DNA from: Desulfovibrio sp.
GTDB lineage: Bacteria; Desulfobacterota; Desulfovibrionia; Desulfovibrionales; Desulfovibrionaceae
Direction: 5' to 3'
Assembly: GCA_017396005.1 (NCBI GenBank)
Contig: JAFQNG010000026.1
Span: 1-43,312 of the forward strand
DNA length: 43,312 nt
Shown here: in pieces, positions 8,767 to 18,330 of the stretch
Numbering within the stretch: the stretch's first letter is position 1
How the letters are laid out: the number at the start of each line of letters is the position of its first letter
The notes under the pieces: model-generated
The model's input: the letters and a program-made list of their open reading frames with translations, nothing else
What the model was told of the DNA's origin: nothing
Database searches by the model: none
Program-made: the position numbers and the translations under genes

Positions 8767-9558
8767 TTCTGACAGTTGCATGTCTTCGGCCTGTTCCGTC
8801 ACTGCGGTCATGGCTGGCCTGGCCTGTGGATCGCTGAAATGCTCACACCAGAAGATAAGCCGCTGACAGTTGGGGCAGCTCAGAATTTGCTGGCCCCGCT
8901 GCAGCTCGATGAATGACTGCGGCGGTATGGCAATATTGCAGCCGGAACATATGCCATCCTTGACAGCGACAATGACCGGATGCTCCAGGCGCACACGGAT
9001 GAATTCATACCGCATGAATACCGGCTGCGATATTCCCTTGCTGACACTGGTGCGTTTGTGGCTCAGGGCGTCCAGCGTATCCTTGGACTTCTGCAGTTTC
9101 AGCTCAAGGCCTTCGCGTCTGACTTCCATCTCAGCCCTGAGCGCGGAGTGATTTTCGTCCACTTCAGCAAGGGCTTCGTTTTGCAGGCGCAATTCCTCCA
9201 GGAGAGTCATTTTTTCTTCTTCTCTGGAGCGATTGGATTTTTCCATGCTGTCCATCTCGCGCATCATGGCCTGATATTCGCGCGTATTGCCTACCTGCAT
9301 AAGCTTGTTGCGGCTTTTTTTGATCCTGGCAGAGTCATCATCGATCTCCAGGGAAAGGCGTTTCTGCTGGTCCTGCAGGTGCGAGAGCTTATCCAGGATA
9401 CGATTGCGTTGGGCATCCATGGAGGTAAAGCGTTTTTCCAGCTCTTCCAGTTCACGCGGGGCACGGTCCAGCTCCTGCCGGACAGCAAAAATCTCATCAT
9501 CTACTCGTTGCAGCTCCACAAGCTGCTTAATTTGCTCCAGATAGACAGCGCTGCTCAT
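8752..9558 (-). CDS. Coiled-coil protein with C4-type zinc ribbon (zf-RING_7 family)
   Basis: A 268-residue cytosolic protein. Residues about 10-185 are almost wholly charged and helical (ELQRVDDEIFAVRQELDRA, then long E/K/R/L runs), predicting an extended antiparallel coiled coil. Residues about 205-245 hold two CxxC pairs (CSGC and CPNC) in the C4 zinc-ribbon pattern of PF02591. Family members are widespread and of uncertain function, and often lie beside the NIF3-like gene, as here (15 bases apart). GGAGG is placed five bases before the ATG. The gene ends just before rnpB. Confidence 0.88.
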   Translation of the reverse strand: MSSAVYLEQIKQLVELQRVDDEIFAVRQELDRAPRELEELEKRFTSMDAQRNRILDKLSHLQDQQKRLSLEIDDDSARIKKSRNKLMQVGNTREYQAMMREMDSMEKSNRSREEEKMTLLEELRLQNEALAEVDENHSALRAEMEVRREGLELKLQKSKDTLDALSHKRTSVSKGISQPVFMRYEFIRVRLEHPVIVAVKDGICSGCNIAIPPQSFIELQRGQQILSCPNCQRLIFWCEHFSDPQARPAMTAVTEQAEDMQLSEQNED

Positions 9559-9573
9559 AATGACCTCCAGAAC

Positions 9574-10371
9574 TCAGGGCAGAACAACAGGACGCATCGG
9601 CGAGGCCGAAGCTACAAAAAAGACGTCGAGGGGGGCAAGCCGTACCGCCAGCAGGGTAGCCAGGCGACGCATCATTTCTTCTTCCAGGCTGTGATGACCT
9701 GCATCCAGAAGAGGGATGTCTGTCTCCAGCGCCGTATGGTATTTGACGTCTCCTGTGATGAAAATATCCGCTCCAGCTTTTTTCGCCTCTTCAAGCAGTG
9801 ATGAGCCCGAGCCTGTGCAGTAGGCGATGCGTTTGATGGCAGAGGGCATTGGACCGCTCAGGGTAGCTGTACGCAGGTCGACGAAGGGGGCCAGCCTGGA
9901 GGCCAGATCCAGAAACGTCACAGGCGCGGGGAGATTGCCCGCAAGGCCATAGCCGAGCTTTACTGCGGCGCTGCCTGCCAGATTGAACGCCACGGGCTCA
10001 AGCACACACAGATCTTGCAGGGCCAGTTCTTGGGCCAGCCATCCTGCAGGGCCGTCAGCATTGACATCAAGCGAGGTATGTGCGGCATAGAGAGGAACAT
10101 CGGCCGTCAGCAGAAGGCGCAGTACCTCATGCCAGGCATCCAGCTGTCTGGGCAGGGTGGGCTTCAGCGAGAGCGGGTGATGGCTCAGGATGCACTGGGC
10201 TCCTCTGGCGAGAGCCTGATCGACTGAGCCAGGCGTTGGGTCAAGGCAGACAGCCAGCCGTGTGACACAATCGCGATGGGCGGCGACCTGAAGGCCAGAG
10301 CAGTCCCAGGAGGCTTGTGCGGCCGGTGGGGCAATCTCTTCTATGGTTTTAATAATTTCAACAAGTTGCAT
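9574..10371 (-). CDS. NIF3-like dinuclear metal-centre protein (YbgI/DUF34 family)
   Basis: About 265 residues. Candidate metal ligands of the NIF3 family are present: LSHHPLSL near residue 60, YAAHTSLD near 95, and the C-terminal GHHSLEEEMMRRL. The internal glycine-rich turn YCTGSGSSLLEEA is also typical. The length fits the short form without the central insertion found in some Gram-positive homologues. The family is sometimes labelled GTP cyclohydrolase I type 2, but its reaction is not settled. Start choice: ATG at 10371 has AAGG eight bases upstream. An in-frame ATG at 10389 lies directly against a 12-bp hairpin and lacks a binding site. Confidence 0.88.
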   Translation of the reverse strand: MQLVEIIKTIEEIAPPAAQASWDCSGLQVAAHRDCVTRLAVCLDPTPGSVDQALARGAQCILSHHPLSLKPTLPRQLDAWHEVLRLLLTADVPLYAAHTSLDVNADGPAGWLAQELALQDLCVLEPVAFNLAGSAAVKLGYGLAGNLPAPVTFLDLASRLAPFVDLRTATLSGPMPSAIKRIAYCTGSGSSLLEEAKKAGADIFITGDVKYHTALETDIPLLDAGHHSLEEEMMRRLATLLAVRLAPLDVFFVASASPMRPVVLP

Positions 10372-10391
10372 ACATTTGCCTTGCATCATGA

Positions 10392-10428
10392 AGGGCGCTT
10401 TCTTGCGTCGCGGCAGAGAAAGCGCCCT
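10392..10428. repeat. 12-bp perfect inverted repeat between purQ and the NIF3-like gene
   Basis: Arms AGGGCGCTTTCT (10392-10403) and AGAAAGCGCCCT (10417-10428) surround a 13-base loop. The T run lies on the wrong side for a minus-strand terminator, so this is more likely an mRNA-stability or processing hairpin in the purQ-NIF3 transcript, or a poor attenuator. Confidence 0.6.
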
Positions 10429-10452
10429 GAAAAAAGAACCGTTCTCTACTTT

Positions 10453-11262
10453 TTACCGGTCACGCAGATAGCGTACAGCATTGGCAAAAAGAAGTGTACC
10501 CGGGGGGTCGAGCTCCCCTCTGGTCCAGGCAGGATGGTTGGTTACATGGTGAAAAGCCTCGGGATGCGGCATCAGCCCCAGTACATGACCAGTAGTGTCA
10601 GTAAGGCCTGCTATGGCCAGGGGGGAACCGTTGGGGTTAAGCGGATATTCCTGCGTCGCCTTCCCGCTGGTCGGGTCTGCATATTGCAGGGCTATATGCT
10701 GTCCAGCTTCAATGCGCTGCAGGCATTCGGCATCACGGGGGATGAGCTTGCCCTCACCATGGCGTACCGGCATGGCCAGCATGGGCAGATCTTTGGTAAA
10801 GACGCAGGGGCTGCAGGGGTTGGGCAGAAGATGCACCCATCTGTCTTCAAAACGTGCTGAATCATTGTGCCCCAGTGAAGCTTGACGTTCAAAGCGCAGA
10901 CCGTCCAGCGAGGGCAGCACACCCAGTTTGATCAGCAGCTGAAAGCCGTTACAGATGCCCAAAACCAGCTTGCCATCGTCGAGAAAAGCCTTCAGCCTGT
11001 CCTGCAGAAGAACGCCACTGCTGTCTTTCAGGTGACGCCAGCGCATGGCCGCTGCCTGGGCAGCGCCGAGATCATCTCCGTCCAGGAAACCGCCGGGGAA
11101 AATGAGAAAATGGTAATCCTCCAGGCGGGCTCTGCCTGCGACTATATCTGAAAAATGGACAATATCAGCCTTGTCTGAACCTGCCAGTCGGGCAGTATGT
11201 GCTGTTTCGAGGTGAGAGTTTGTGCCGTAACCCGTGATGACCAGAGTATTGACCACTGCCAT
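10453..11262 (-). CDS. purQ: Phosphoribosylformylglycinamidine synthase, glutaminase subunit (PurQ-like)
   Basis: A 269-residue class I glutamine amidotransferase that supplies ammonia for FGAM formation in de novo purine synthesis. It shows the oxyanion region FPGGFLDGDDLGA, the nucleophile elbow GICNGFQLLIKLG (Cys near residue 103), and the His-Glu pair in PHPEAFHH near 235. The length exceeds that of small PurQ (about 225) and matches the longer form found in many deltaproteobacteria. No purL or purS is adjacent. AAGGGGG stands about ten bases before the ATG, and its arm is part of a possible leader stem. A strong promoter lies about 100 bases upstream. Confidence 0.88.
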   Translation of the reverse strand: MAVVNTLVITGYGTNSHLETAHTARLAGSDKADIVHFSDIVAGRARLEDYHFLIFPGGFLDGDDLGAAQAAAMRWRHLKDSSGVLLQDRLKAFLDDGKLVLGICNGFQLLIKLGVLPSLDGLRFERQASLGHNDSARFEDRWVHLLPNPCSPCVFTKDLPMLAMPVRHGEGKLIPRDAECLQRIEAGQHIALQYADPTSGKATQEYPLNPNGSPLAIAGLTDTTGHVLGLMPHPEAFHHVTNHPAWTRGELDPPGTLLFANAVRYLRDR

Positions 11263-11275
11263 GCTGGAGAAGCCC

Positions 11276-11318
11276 CCTTGAAAATACGGCCCTTATGTGC
11301 CAGCGCGCCCTTTCAAGG
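11276..11318 (-). promoter_or_regulatory. purQ leader stem covering the Shine-Dalgarno sequence
   Basis: On the minus strand CCTTGAAA (11311-11318) is the exact complement of TTTCAAGG (11276-11283), and the second arm runs straight into the GGGGG of the purQ ribosome binding site. The intervening sequence is GC-rich. A second repeated element, CACATAAG, occurs twice in the same leader. The structure could hide the binding site, but no known riboswitch consensus is recognised. Confidence 0.4.
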
Positions 11319-11361
11319 CCACTTATGTGCGGTAGTGCAGGGCGCATAAAAAAGAGAAAAT

Positions 11362-11390
11362 ATTGTACTGAGCTTATGGAGTATAGTCAA
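11362..11390 (-). promoter_or_regulatory. Sigma-70 type promoter for purQ
   Basis: On the minus strand TTGACT (11385-11390) and TACAAT (11362-11367) are separated by exactly 17 bases. This is a near-consensus promoter that would start transcription about 90 bases before purQ. Confidence 0.7.
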
Positions 11391-11429
11391 TGCTAGCCAA
11401 AAAAAACGTTTTGAGATAATCTTTTACGG

Positions 11430-11460
11430 TTGTACAAACGCTGTCGGTATCAGGTATATT
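11430..11460 (+). promoter_or_regulatory. Candidate pyrG promoter
   Basis: TTGTAC (11430-11435) and TATATT (11455-11460) are separated by 19 bases, longer than ideal. They lie about 45 bases before the pyrG start, in the spacer shared with the divergent purQ promoter. Confidence 0.35.
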
Positions 11461-11496
11461 CTGCCAATGAGCCTGAAGCGCTTTCGTCATCAATAA

Positions 11497-13149
<1,653 letters not shown>

Positions 13150-13171
13150 CACGCCCTGCAGGGCAGATATC

Positions 13172-13198
13172 GGGGAGGCCGCAAGCCTCCCCTTTTTT
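13172..13198 (+). terminator. pyrG rho-independent terminator
   Basis: GGGGAGGC and GCCTCCCC pair around a five-base loop (CGCAA) and are followed by six T. A textbook intrinsic terminator 22 bases after the pyrG stop. Confidence 0.92.
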
Positions 13199-13249
13199 CA
13201 TGGCTGTCAGGTGCGGCAGACAGCGGCTCTTGCATAATGGTTCAGCTTG

Positions 13250-13265
13250 TGGCACATTTCTTGAA
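13250..13265 (+). promoter_or_regulatory. Sigma-54-like -24/-12 element upstream of rpoN
   Basis: TGGCAC-N5-TTGAA at 13250-13265 matches the sigma-54 consensus TGGCAC-N5-TTGCW in all but the C of the -12 GC. The spacing of the two boxes is correct. A start would fall near 13276, about 27 bases before the rpoN ATG. Confidence 0.45.
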
Positions 13266-13302
13266 ATCGTAAAGAAACCTGGAAAACGGAAAGACGTATC
13301 TT

Positions 13303-14727
13303 ATGGCTCTGGAACTCCGGCAACAACTCAAGTTGGCGCAGCAGCTGATCATGACGCCACAGCTGCAGCAGGCTATTAAATTGCTGCAGCTTTCCCGCGT
13401 TGAACTGCTTGAGACCGTGCAGCAGGAGTTGCTGGAAAATCCCTTTCTTGAAGAAGCGTCGGTGGATGAACCTGCTGATACCGCCCCTGCAGAACGGCGG
13501 GACGCTGTGGAAGAGGGGGTGTATGACAGAGAGCTTGCCAGAGATGCCTCGTGGGAAGACTACCTTGGCGAGTTTGCCAGTACGCCACGCCAGGTGCAGG
13601 CACGGGAGTTTGAGAGCGCGGATGAGCTTTCTCCCCTTGAGGCCCGCTATTCTGCCAAGCCGTCGCTGGAAGGCCATCTGCTCTGGCAGCTGCGCCTCTC
13701 GACCCTGAACGAACAGCAAAAAAGCATAGGCGAGATCATCATCGGCAATCTTGGCCCGTCAGGCTATCTTCAGGCAACGCTGGAAGAAATTGCTGCACTG
13801 GCTGAAGCCGACATGGATGAGGTACGCTTTGTGCTGGAGCGGGTGCAGCTTTTCGACCCCGTAGGTGTGGCGGCCCGCGATGCGCGCGAATGTCTTCTTA
13901 TTCAGTTGAAAAGCCTCAGATACGACCGTGACCCCATTCTGCTGGAACTTGTCCAGATCCATCTGGAAGATCTGGAAGCCAGGCGTTACAAACCCCTGTT
14001 GCGCAAGTTTCATCTCGATATGGAAGAGCTCAGGGAATACCTCGACATCATTCAGAGTCTGGACCCCTTACCGGGTGCAAGCTTTGGCAGTGAAGAGCCA
14101 TCCTATGTCAGTCCCGATGTCTTTGTGTATAAGGTTGGCGATGACTTTGTGATCCTGCTCAATGAGGATGGACTGCCGCAGCTGCAGCTTTCAGCTCTTT
14201 CTCAGCTGGATATGGAGCAGGGTTCCGAGCAGGAAAAAGAATATTGTGCTGAAAAGATACGTTCGGCGTCGTGGCTGATCAAAAGTCTTTACCAGCGTCA
14301 GCGCACGCTGTACAGGGTCATGGAAAGCATTGTCCGTCATCAGAAGCCTTTCTTCGAGTATGGTGTCACCAGGTTGGCTCCTCTGATACTCAAAGAGATT
14401 GCCGATGACATAGGCATGCACGAATCTACTGTCAGCCGTATCACCACCAGCAAGTATGCGGCTACGCCTCACGGTATTTTTGAACTGAAGTTCTTCTTCA
14501 ACAGTGGGCTGGGGCTTGATGATGGCAGCCAGGTGGGGTCTGAAAGCGTCAAGGCTCTGATTAAAAAATATATTTCTGAAGAAGACGTCAAAGCGCCGCT
14601 GAGTGACGAACGTATCGCGGAGATGCTCAAAGAGAGCCTGAAAGTAAACATAGCCCGTCGTACGGTTGCCAAATACCGCACAGCGCTGGATATTCCCTCC
14701 TCGTCACGGCGCAGGGCTCATTTTTAG
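13303..14727 (+). CDS. rpoN: RNA polymerase sigma-54 factor
   Basis: A 474-residue sigma factor for enhancer-dependent promoters. Region I is the Gln/Leu-rich N terminus (LRQQLKLAQQLIMTPQLQQA, residues 4-23, leading to LLENPFLEE). An acidic region II follows (about 50-110). Next come the core-binding domain (about 115-310) and the helix-turn-helix (about 360-390, IADDIGMHESTVSRITTSKY). The RpoN box ARRTVAKYR is near residue 458. The length is normal. It starts a plus-strand cluster with hpf, rapZ and PTS genes, similar in content to the enteric rpoN-hpf-ptsN-rapZ region. A sigma-54-like site lies just upstream. Confidence 0.97.
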   Translation: MALELRQQLKLAQQLIMTPQLQQAIKLLQLSRVELLETVQQELLENPFLEEASVDEPADTAPAERRDAVEEGVYDRELARDASWEDYLGEFASTPRQVQAREFESADELSPLEARYSAKPSLEGHLLWQLRLSTLNEQQKSIGEIIIGNLGPSGYLQATLEEIAALAEADMDEVRFVLERVQLFDPVGVAARDARECLLIQLKSLRYDRDPILLELVQIHLEDLEARRYKPLLRKFHLDMEELREYLDIIQSLDPLPGASFGSEEPSYVSPDVFVYKVGDDFVILLNEDGLPQLQLSALSQLDMEQGSEQEKEYCAEKIRSASWLIKSLYQRQRTLYRVMESIVRHQKPFFEYGVTRLAPLILKEIADDIGMHESTVSRITTSKYAATPHGIFELKFFFNSGLGLDDGSQVGSESVKALIKKYISEEDVKAPLSDERIAEMLKESLKVNIARRTVAKYRTALDIPSSSRRRAHF

Positions 14728-14761
14728 CACTGCTCATTCCCTGTAACCCCAGGAGGAACGT

Positions 14762-15301
14762 ATGAACATCGCTTTTGCTTTCAAGAATTTTGATGCCTCC
14801 GATCATCTGAAGAAGTATGCCCGTCGCCGTATGGAAAAGCTGGGGCGTTTTTACGGCAAGGCCGCCGGACTTGAAGTCAGCGTGGTGCTGACAGTAGACA
14901 AGTTTCGCCATCGCTGTGAAGTGACTGTCAGCGGTGAAGGTCTGCACATCAACGCTACAGAACAGACTGCTGATATGTATGCCGCCATTGATCTTGTCAG
15001 CGATAAGGTGGAGGCGCAGATCAAGCGGCAGGTCTCGCGTGTCAAGGAGCAGCGTCGGCAGGCTCGTAATGCCCAGGTGGATGTTTTTACCTACAACCTG
15101 GAAGCCGAACCTGAAGAGGCTCAGACAGTGGTGGGGACAGAGCGTTTTTCGCCAAAGCCACTGCACCTTGACGAGGCTGTCATGCAGCTTGAAAATATTG
15201 GCAGCGAGTTTCTGGTATTTCTCAATGAGGAAAGCAATCGTGTTAATGTGCTGTACCGTCGGCGTGCCGGTGGTTATGGCCTGATAGATCCTGTTCTGTA
15301 A
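14762..15301 (+). CDS. hpf: Ribosome hibernation-promoting factor, long form
   Basis: A 179-residue protein that binds the 30S subunit and promotes inactive ribosome dimers. The N-terminal S30AE domain (1-100) starts [20 protein letters not shown] and contains [21 protein letters not shown] linker (about 105-125) leads to a C-terminal dimerisation domain (about 128-179, [19 protein letters not shown], ending in the [16 protein letters not shown] region). Having both domains marks the long HPF type, unlike the short enteric HPF. AGGAGG stands five bases before the ATG. It lies 34 bases after rpoN with no terminator, so co-transcription is likely. Confidence 0.95.
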   Translation: MNIAFAFKNFDASDHLKKYARRRMEKLGRFYGKAAGLEVSVVLTVDKFRHRCEVTVSGEGLHINATEQTADMYAAIDLVSDKVEAQIKRQVSRVKEQRRQARNAQVDVFTYNLEAEPEEAQTVVGTERFSPKPLHLDEAVMQLENIGSEFLVFLNEESNRVNVLYRRRAGGYGLIDPVL

Positions 15302-15308
15302 TCGTCAC

Positions 15309-15332
15309 GCTGCCGGAGTGTGCTCCGGCAGC
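15309..15332 (+). repeat. Hairpin between hpf and rapZ
   Basis: GCTGCCGGA and TCCGGCAGC form a nine-bp stem with a six-base loop. No T run follows, so it is not a classical terminator. It may slow or partly stop transcription, or protect the hpf mRNA. Confidence 0.55.
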
Positions 15333-15348
15333 AATCAGTTTGTGTGCT

Positions 15349-16260
15349 ATGAGTGGAGAATCTGACCTCAAGGGAGCCGATGCCGGCCGCATGGGGCCGG
15401 TCTGTATTATCAGCGGCCTTTCCGGGGCCGGTAAGAGTACGGCTTTACGCGTTTTTGAAGACCTGCACTATTTTACTGTAGACGGTCTGCCAGCCAGTCT
15501 GGCGCCTGAAATGGCGGCTATGATGCGTCTGCCTTCCATGAGTCACTTCGCTGGTATTGCCCTTGGCATGGACCTCAGGCAGAACGGCTTTCTGGAAGAA
15601 ATCAGCGATGCGCTTGCGCTTTTGTCAGGGCAGGGAAGGCGGCCTCTGCTGCTTTTTCTTGAGGCGGGCAGTGATGAACTGATGCGCCGCTATGCCACGA
15701 CGCGGCGGCCGCATCCGCTGGAGCGGGAAGGTATGGGCCTTGAGGCGGCCCTGCTGGCAGAGCGGGAGCGGCTGCAGCCCCTGCGTGAGATGGCAGATCT
15801 GGTTGTTGATACGTCGCACTTCTCCATACATGATCTGCGCCGCTCCATACAGAAACGCTGGGGTGATAAAGCCGGCAGATTGCGGGCCATCCGTGTCAAT
15901 GTCATTTCCTTTGGCTTTAAATACGGTGTGCCACGTGAAGCCGATATGACATTCGATCTGCGTTTTTTGCCCAATCCTTATTTTCAGGAAGAATTACGGC
16001 CTTTTTCCGGCAGAGACAGAGCTGTGCATGACTATGTTTTTGCCACGCCCGAGGCTGAGGAGTTTCGGAAAAAACTGCTGGATCTGCTTCTCTTCATGCT
16101 GCCTCAGATGGAAGCGGAGGGAAGGTACAGAGTCACCATCGCAGTAGGTTGCACTGGTGGCCGACACCGCTCCGTAGCCATGGCTGAAGATCTGGTGCAG
16201 GCCTTGCAGCAGGCTGACTATCCGGCGGCGCTGGAGCACCGTCATCTTGAACTCGGCTGA
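15349..16260 (+). CDS. rapZ: RNase adapter protein RapZ (YvcJ family nucleotide-binding protein)
   Basis: About 303 residues from the ATG at 15349. An in-frame TTG at 15340 is less likely. The N-terminal P-loop domain has Walker A GLSGAGKS near residue 20, and [14 protein letters not shown] near 145. The C-terminal domain has [20 protein letters not shown] near 185 and [15 protein letters not shown] near 265. In enteric bacteria RapZ directs RNase E to the sRNA GlmZ and controls glmS; outside that group its target is not established. Its place beside rpoN, hpf and PTS genes follows a conserved proteobacterial neighbourhood. Confidence 0.94.
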   Translation: MSGESDLKGADAGRMGPVCIISGLSGAGKSTALRVFEDLHYFTVDGLPASLAPEMAAMMRLPSMSHFAGIALGMDLRQNGFLEEISDALALLSGQGRRPLLLFLEAGSDELMRRYATTRRPHPLEREGMGLEAALLAERERLQPLREMADLVVDTSHFSIHDLRRSIQKRWGDKAGRLRAIRVNVISFGFKYGVPREADMTFDLRFLPNPYFQEELRPFSGRDRAVHDYVFATPEAEEFRKKLLDLLLFMLPQMEAEGRYRVTIAVGCTGGRHRSVAMAEDLVQALQQADYPAALEHRHLELG

Positions 16261-16283
16261 CGCGCCGTTATGCAGGGGGTACC

Positions 16284-16724
16284 ATGACAGATGAGGAGAA
16301 TGTCGGGCAGGTAGGGATAATCCTCGTTTCTCACGCGGATTACGGCTCTGCCATGCTGCGTACGGCAGAATTTATTCTTGGGCCGTTGAGCGACTGCAGC
16401 TCCATCAGTGTGGATGTTGCTCATGAAGTTTCCGAGACTGTTCGTCGCCTTGAAGACGCCGCACAACGCCTGGACAAGGGGGCCGGCGTCATCATTCTGA
16501 CAGACATGTTCGGAGGCACTCCCACCAATCTGGCGCTTTCTCTTTTGGGCAGTCATAAGGTGGAGGTAGTGACGGGCGTCAATTTGCCCATGTTGCTCAA
16601 GGTTTTTACATCCCGTGATAAGAAACTCGAGGATCTGGCCTCCCTGGCCGGAGAGGCTGGTACCCGGGGTATCGTTGTCGCCGGGAAGATGCTGCGCAAG
16701 AGTCGTGACAAGGCAGAAGGATAG
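16284..16724 (+). CDS. PTS mannose-family EIIA domain protein
   Basis: A 146-residue single-domain EIIA of the mannose/fructose/sorbose family. The start of the fold, GIILVSHADYGSAML, carries the phospho-accepting His near residue 17. ILTDMFGGTPTNLAL near 70-85 is the second family hallmark. EIIA receives phosphate from HPr and passes it to EIIB. In enteric and many other proteobacteria this chromosomal slot next to rpoN holds the unrelated PtsN (EIIA-Ntr); here a Man-type EIIA occupies it. It is followed three bases later by EIIB. No HPr or Enzyme I gene is in the window. Confidence 0.92.
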   Translation: MTDEENVGQVGIILVSHADYGSAMLRTAEFILGPLSDCSSISVDVAHEVSETVRRLEDAAQRLDKGAGVIILTDMFGGTPTNLALSLLGSHKVEVVTGVNLPMLLKVFTSRDKKLEDLASLAGEAGTRGIVVAGKMLRKSRDKAEG

Positions 16725-16727
16725 GTC

Positions 16728-17186
16728 ATGTGGTTTCGTGTGGATAATCGACTCGTGCACGGGCAGGTCATCGAATCATGGCTGCCCTATACCGGCGCCC
16801 GGCATCTGATAGTGGCCAATGACGATCTGGCCGCGGACATCCTGCGACAGCAGATAATCAGTCTGGCGGTGCCGCAGCGCATACAGATGCATTTTGTGCG
16901 GCTGGCGGTCCTGCGTGAGACATTACGCAAATGTGGCGAACACTGTCTCGTGCTTTTCGCCACCTGCCAGGACGCCCGGCGGGCCTGTGAGGGAGGTGTC
17001 CCCATACCGGTGCTTAATATGGGCAATCTGCACTACGGGCCTGATAAGCTGCAGGTTCTGCCGCATGTGGCGCTTTCGGAGCAGGACAGGGAGGATCTGC
17101 GCAATATGCGGCTCAAGATGGTGCAGTTCGATTTTCGATGTGTGCCGGGCGAAAAACTGCGGGGCGCGTATGAGCATCTTCTCTGA
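16728..17186 (+). CDS. PTS mannose/sorbose-family EIIB protein
   Basis: A 152-residue cytosolic EIIB. The opening WFRVDNRLVHGQVIESWLP contains the phospho-His near residue 11, followed by IVANDDLAADILRQQI as in ManX/SorB-type proteins. LNMGNLHYGPDK near 95-107 is another conserved element. It would take phosphate from the upstream EIIA. The last 17 bases overlap the ATG (17170) of the IIC reading frame, so translation of IIC is probably coupled to IIB. Confidence 0.92.
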   Translation: MWFRVDNRLVHGQVIESWLPYTGARHLIVANDDLAADILRQQIISLAVPQRIQMHFVRLAVLRETLRKCGEHCLVLFATCQDARRACEGGVPIPVLNMGNLHYGPDKLQVLPHVALSEQDREDLRNMRLKMVQFDFRCVPGEKLRGAYEHLL

Positions 17187-17870
17187 TCTTGTTTACAGCG
17201 GTCTGCCATACGCTTTTTTTTTACCCTGCTGGGGGCCCTACGTTCTTCCTGCATCATAGGCCTTGTGGATAGGCCGCTTTTTCTGGCTTTGCTGGCTGGC
17301 AGCCTGACCTCGCAATGGCCGCTGGCCCTTGCTCTCGGCATGGTGTTGGAGCTGCTCTGGCTTGATGTGCTGGAGCTGGGGGCCATTGTTGCCCCCTTTG
17401 GCGGTCTGAGCTTTTTGCTGCTTTTCCCCCTGGCCTGCCATCTGGGCCTGGATCAGCCCGGTCCTCTGCTTATCCCCCTTATCTGTGCACTGCTGGCTGC
17501 CTATGCCGCTGCCTGGCTGGAGCGTTTTTTCCGTATGCGGCAGAACCGTCTGCTGGCCGCTGTCGAGCAGTACTGTGCCGGCAATGAGGCTGCACTCTCG
17601 CCCGGCAGGGCTGTCTGGCGTGTGGTATGCGAACGGGCCGTCTGCCACTTTATACTCTACAGTCTGAGTTATGTAGCCCTCTTTCTGTTGACGATGAGCC
17701 TGCAGGGTGCACAGCTGCTGCCGCAGTTGGAAGGCCTGCACTGGTATATGCTCATTGGGGCATCTCTCCTTGGTGCAGTGCTCTCTTTGCGTGTACGTAG
17801 TGCCTTGCTGCTTTTACTGGGAAGTCTGGGGATTGTGCTGTGCGTGGTCTTCTGGGCAGCCCGGGGCTGA
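17170..17870 (+). CDS. PTS mannose-family EIIC membrane subunit, frame broken at a T9 run
   Basis: The ATG at 17170 overlaps the IIB gene and opens MSIFSDLVYSGLPYAFF. At a run of nine T (17214-17222) this frame runs into a TAG at 17257-17259. One more T would join it exactly to the long open frame that continues to 17870 (GLVDRPLFLALLAGSL and onward), giving about 233 residues. The downstream part has several hydrophobic segments (near WPLALALGMVLELLWL, LSFLLLFPLACHLGL and FILYSLSYVALFLL) typical of Man-family IIC. As written, the downstream frame could start only at GTG 17265 and would lose its first membrane segment. No IID gene follows. The break may be a sequence error, a slippage-read gene or a phase switch. 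Confidence 0.75.
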
Positions 17871-17907
17871 TCGTCATACTGTATCGCTTGTGAGTGTATC
17901 GGGGGCG

Positions 17908-18237
17908 CTACCGTAACCCCCGGTACAGCGCATACATGATAGCCAGCTGTTTCTTGCTGGCAGAGCTGGCAAAGGCGATCAAGGCAAGCCGCATTTCCGC
18001 AATGTCCGGTTCTGTTACCTCTTCTCCCGTGAACAGTTCCGGCAGGCTGAGATCCATCACTTCAGCCAGTTTGACCAGGCAGGCTAGGGTCGGGTTTGCC
18101 TGCCCCCTCTCAATATCCCCAACATGCTGGATGGAAAATCCTGAAAGCTCGGCAACTTCTTCCTGAGTGAGCCGTCTCTGTTTGCGAAGCGCGCGGAGCT
18201 TCAGCCCCAGACGTTTTTCTGCTGACATGCTGGACAT
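17908..18237 (-). CDS. XRE-family helix-turn-helix regulator
   Basis: A 109-residue DNA-binding protein. Residues about 9-65 form a Cro/C1-type helix-turn-helix: LRALRKQRRLTQEEVAELS, then FSIQHVGDIERGQANPTLA and a closing helix LVKLAEVMDL. The remaining 40 residues are helical without a known sensor domain. AGGAG lies nine bases before the ATG. It is divergent from the flagellin gene across a 232-base AT-rich spacer and convergent with the PTS IIC gene. A promoter with an overlapping inverted repeat just upstream suggests self-repression. Its regulon is not known. Confidence 0.9.
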   Translation of the reverse strand: MSSMSAEKRLGLKLRALRKQRRLTQEEVAELSGFSIQHVGDIERGQANPTLACLVKLAEVMDLSLPELFTGEEVTEPDIAEMRLALIAFASSASKKQLAIMYALYRGLR

Positions 18238-18301
18238 TCTGAATCTCTCCTACCTTTCCAAGTCTTCCTTGCGCTTTCTTAACTCATGAGAATACTTCGA
18301 T

Positions 18302-18330
18302 TTTTTAGGGAAAGCTGTTTCAGTTGTCAA
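18302..18330 (-). promoter_or_regulatory. Promoter of the XRE gene
   Basis: On the minus strand TTGACA (18325-18330) and TAAAAA (18302-18307) are spaced by 17 bases, about 65 bases before the XRE start codon. Confidence 0.6.

Noticed and set aside
8413-8837. Several plus-strand frames across the RNase P RNA
   Set aside because: They are antisense to a well-recognised structured RNA and have no coding character.
10392-10428. Terminator after purQ
   Set aside because: The stem is strong but the T run is on the upstream side for the minus strand, so it was listed only as an inverted repeat.
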